A stretch of DNA of 64,000 nt, from the NCBI RefSeq assembly GCF_000143845.1, contig NC_014363.1, forward strand, positions 481,186 to 545,185, given 5' to 3'. The notes below the pieces were generated by a model. The model saw only the letters and a list, made by a program, of their open reading frames with translations, had not been told where the DNA came from and searched no databases. The DNA comes from Olsenella uli DSM 7084 (GTDB taxonomy: Bacteria > Actinomycetota > Coriobacteriia > Coriobacteriales > Atopobiaceae). The position numbers and the translations under genes were made by a program. Each line of letters starts with the position of its first letter. Position 1 is the first letter of the stretch. Positions 63,339 through 64,000 of this stretch are shown here, piece after piece.

Positions 63339-64000
63339 GAGCGCTCGCCCCCCTTCGCGTAGGCCCGGCGTTGCCGACCTCGCTCCCAGACGACGGGCAC
63401 GACCAGCGCGAGCGCGACGATGATGGCGGACAGGAGCTTCATGTCGTTGGCGTCCATGCCCAGCTGCAGCACGACGGCGCGGATGAGGAAGTAGACGACG
63501 GATCCCACCACGGCGGAGGCCAGGCGGCTACCGAAGGCCTGCAGCTTACCGGGGGTCAGGCGGCCAAGCACCTCGCCGATGACGATGGCGGCCAGGCCGA
63601 TGACGATGGCACCCGTCCCCATGCCGATGTCCGCGTACTTCTGGCTCTGGCAGATGAGCGCACCGGACAGGCCCACGAGGCCGTTGGAGAGCATGAGGGC
63701 GATGAGCTTGGCGACGCGCACGTCGATGCCCAGGGCACGGCACATGTCCTCGTTCTGGCCGGTGGCGCGCAGCGCGGAGCCGATCTCGGTGCCAAAGAAC
63801 CAGTAGAGGAGGACGATGGCCAGGACCGCGACGACGATGCCCACGACGAGCGCCGCCATGCCCTGCGTGACGTGCAGAAGCGATGCCACGCGGGTGAAGA
63901 CCGTGTCGGCGTTCAGGAGCGGGGTGTTGGACTTGCCCATAACGCGCAGGTTGATGGACCAGAGCGCGATCTGGGTCAGGATGCCCGCAAGGATCGCCGG
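63332..64000 (-). CDS. ABC transporter permease (partial, N-terminus outside window)
   Basis: The frame is open to the window edge (PAILAGILTQIALWSINLRV before Met-Gly-Lys at 63940), so about 222 residues are visible. Hydrophobic segments such as GMAALVVGIVVAVLAIVLLY and LALVVPVV, plus the EAA-like region SALRATGQNEDMCRALGIDV, resemble ABC permeases of the LivH/RbsC type. Works with the ATPase just downstream; the binding protein is presumably beyond the edge. Confidence 0.88.
   Translation of the reverse strand, partial: PAILAGILTQIALWSINLRVMGKSNTPLLNADTVFTRVASLLHVTQGMAALVVGIVVAVLAIVLLYWFFGTEIGSALRATGQNEDMCRALGIDVRVAKLIALMLSNGLVGLSGALICQSQKYADIGMGTGAIVIGLAAIVIGEVLGRLTPGKLQAFGSRLASAVVGSVVYFLIRAVVLQLGMDANDMKLLSAIIVALALVVPVVWERGRQRRAYAKGGERSC

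Overview
The window is high-GC DNA with strong AGGAGG-type ribosome sites, dense PTS, ECF and SIS gene content and LPXTG/VaFE-type surface-protein remnants. This points to a gut- or oral-associated member of the Coriobacteriia (Atopobiaceae/Olsenella-like). The assignment is inferred from gene content and protein style, not from a marker gene.

Region 1 (1-4926) is core metabolism: a sucrose-type PTS EIIBC (cut by the window edge), a LacI regulator and a GH32 sucrose-(6-phosphate) hydrolase form one sugar locus, followed by an AI-2E-family membrane protein. Region 2 (4959-about 20320) starts at an initiator tRNA-Met gene whose 3' end is repeated (GCCCCCGCGACCAA) next to a decayed tyrosine integrase at 20.3 kb. 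The 15.3 kb between looks like an old integrated island. It holds remnants of a conjugative element, a YeeR-like two-gene module, an IS256-family transposase remnant, an apparently intact three-gene nuclease/SMC-ATPase/accessory operon resembling Lamassu or ABC-3C defence systems (10654-14176), a phage-scaffold remnant, a decayed IS21-type element with striking terminal repeats, an ORF6N gene and an AbiE-type pair whose toxin is truncated. Region 3 (20.4-25.7 kb) continues the accessory DNA: an ORF6N pseudogene, an RloA/RloB (AbiL-like) pair, a GIY-YIG-like protein, a transglutaminase-like gene and fragments of ABC and HAD genes.

Region 4 (25.66-35.4 kb) is a coherent catabolic locus. Two GntR/UTRA regulators, a SIS-domain protein and an uncharacterised protein are encoded leftwards. 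A second SIS deglycase-like protein, an FrlC-like epimerase, all four subunits of a mannose-family PTS and a Big2-domain exported protein are encoded rightwards. The best reading is uptake and breakdown of a glycated amino acid (Amadori-type compound), as in Gfr/Frl systems. Region 5 (35.4-41.4 kb) is a second graveyard: an AbiEi-like fragment, an IS21-type fragment, a frameshifted SpaA-type adhesin, one intact AbiEi/AbiEii-like pair and two head-to-head DUF4143 ATPase remnants.

Region 6 (41.5-49.2 kb) is an AraC regulator diverging from an ECF transporter module (EcfT, double EcfA, Trep_Strep/MptD-type S component) and one giant gene encoding two fused ABC exporter halves. Region 7 (49.5-53.2 kb, leftward) is an old-yellow-enzyme-type oxidoreductase, an EIIBC with an internal deletion and an RpiR regulator. 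Region 8 (53.8-64 kb) returns to core functions: a Ca2+-type P-type ATPase, a repeat-rich intergenic segment, glycogen phosphorylase diverging from an AraC regulator, a LOG-family protein, a PfkA-family phosphofructokinase, and an ABC ATPase plus permease running off the end.
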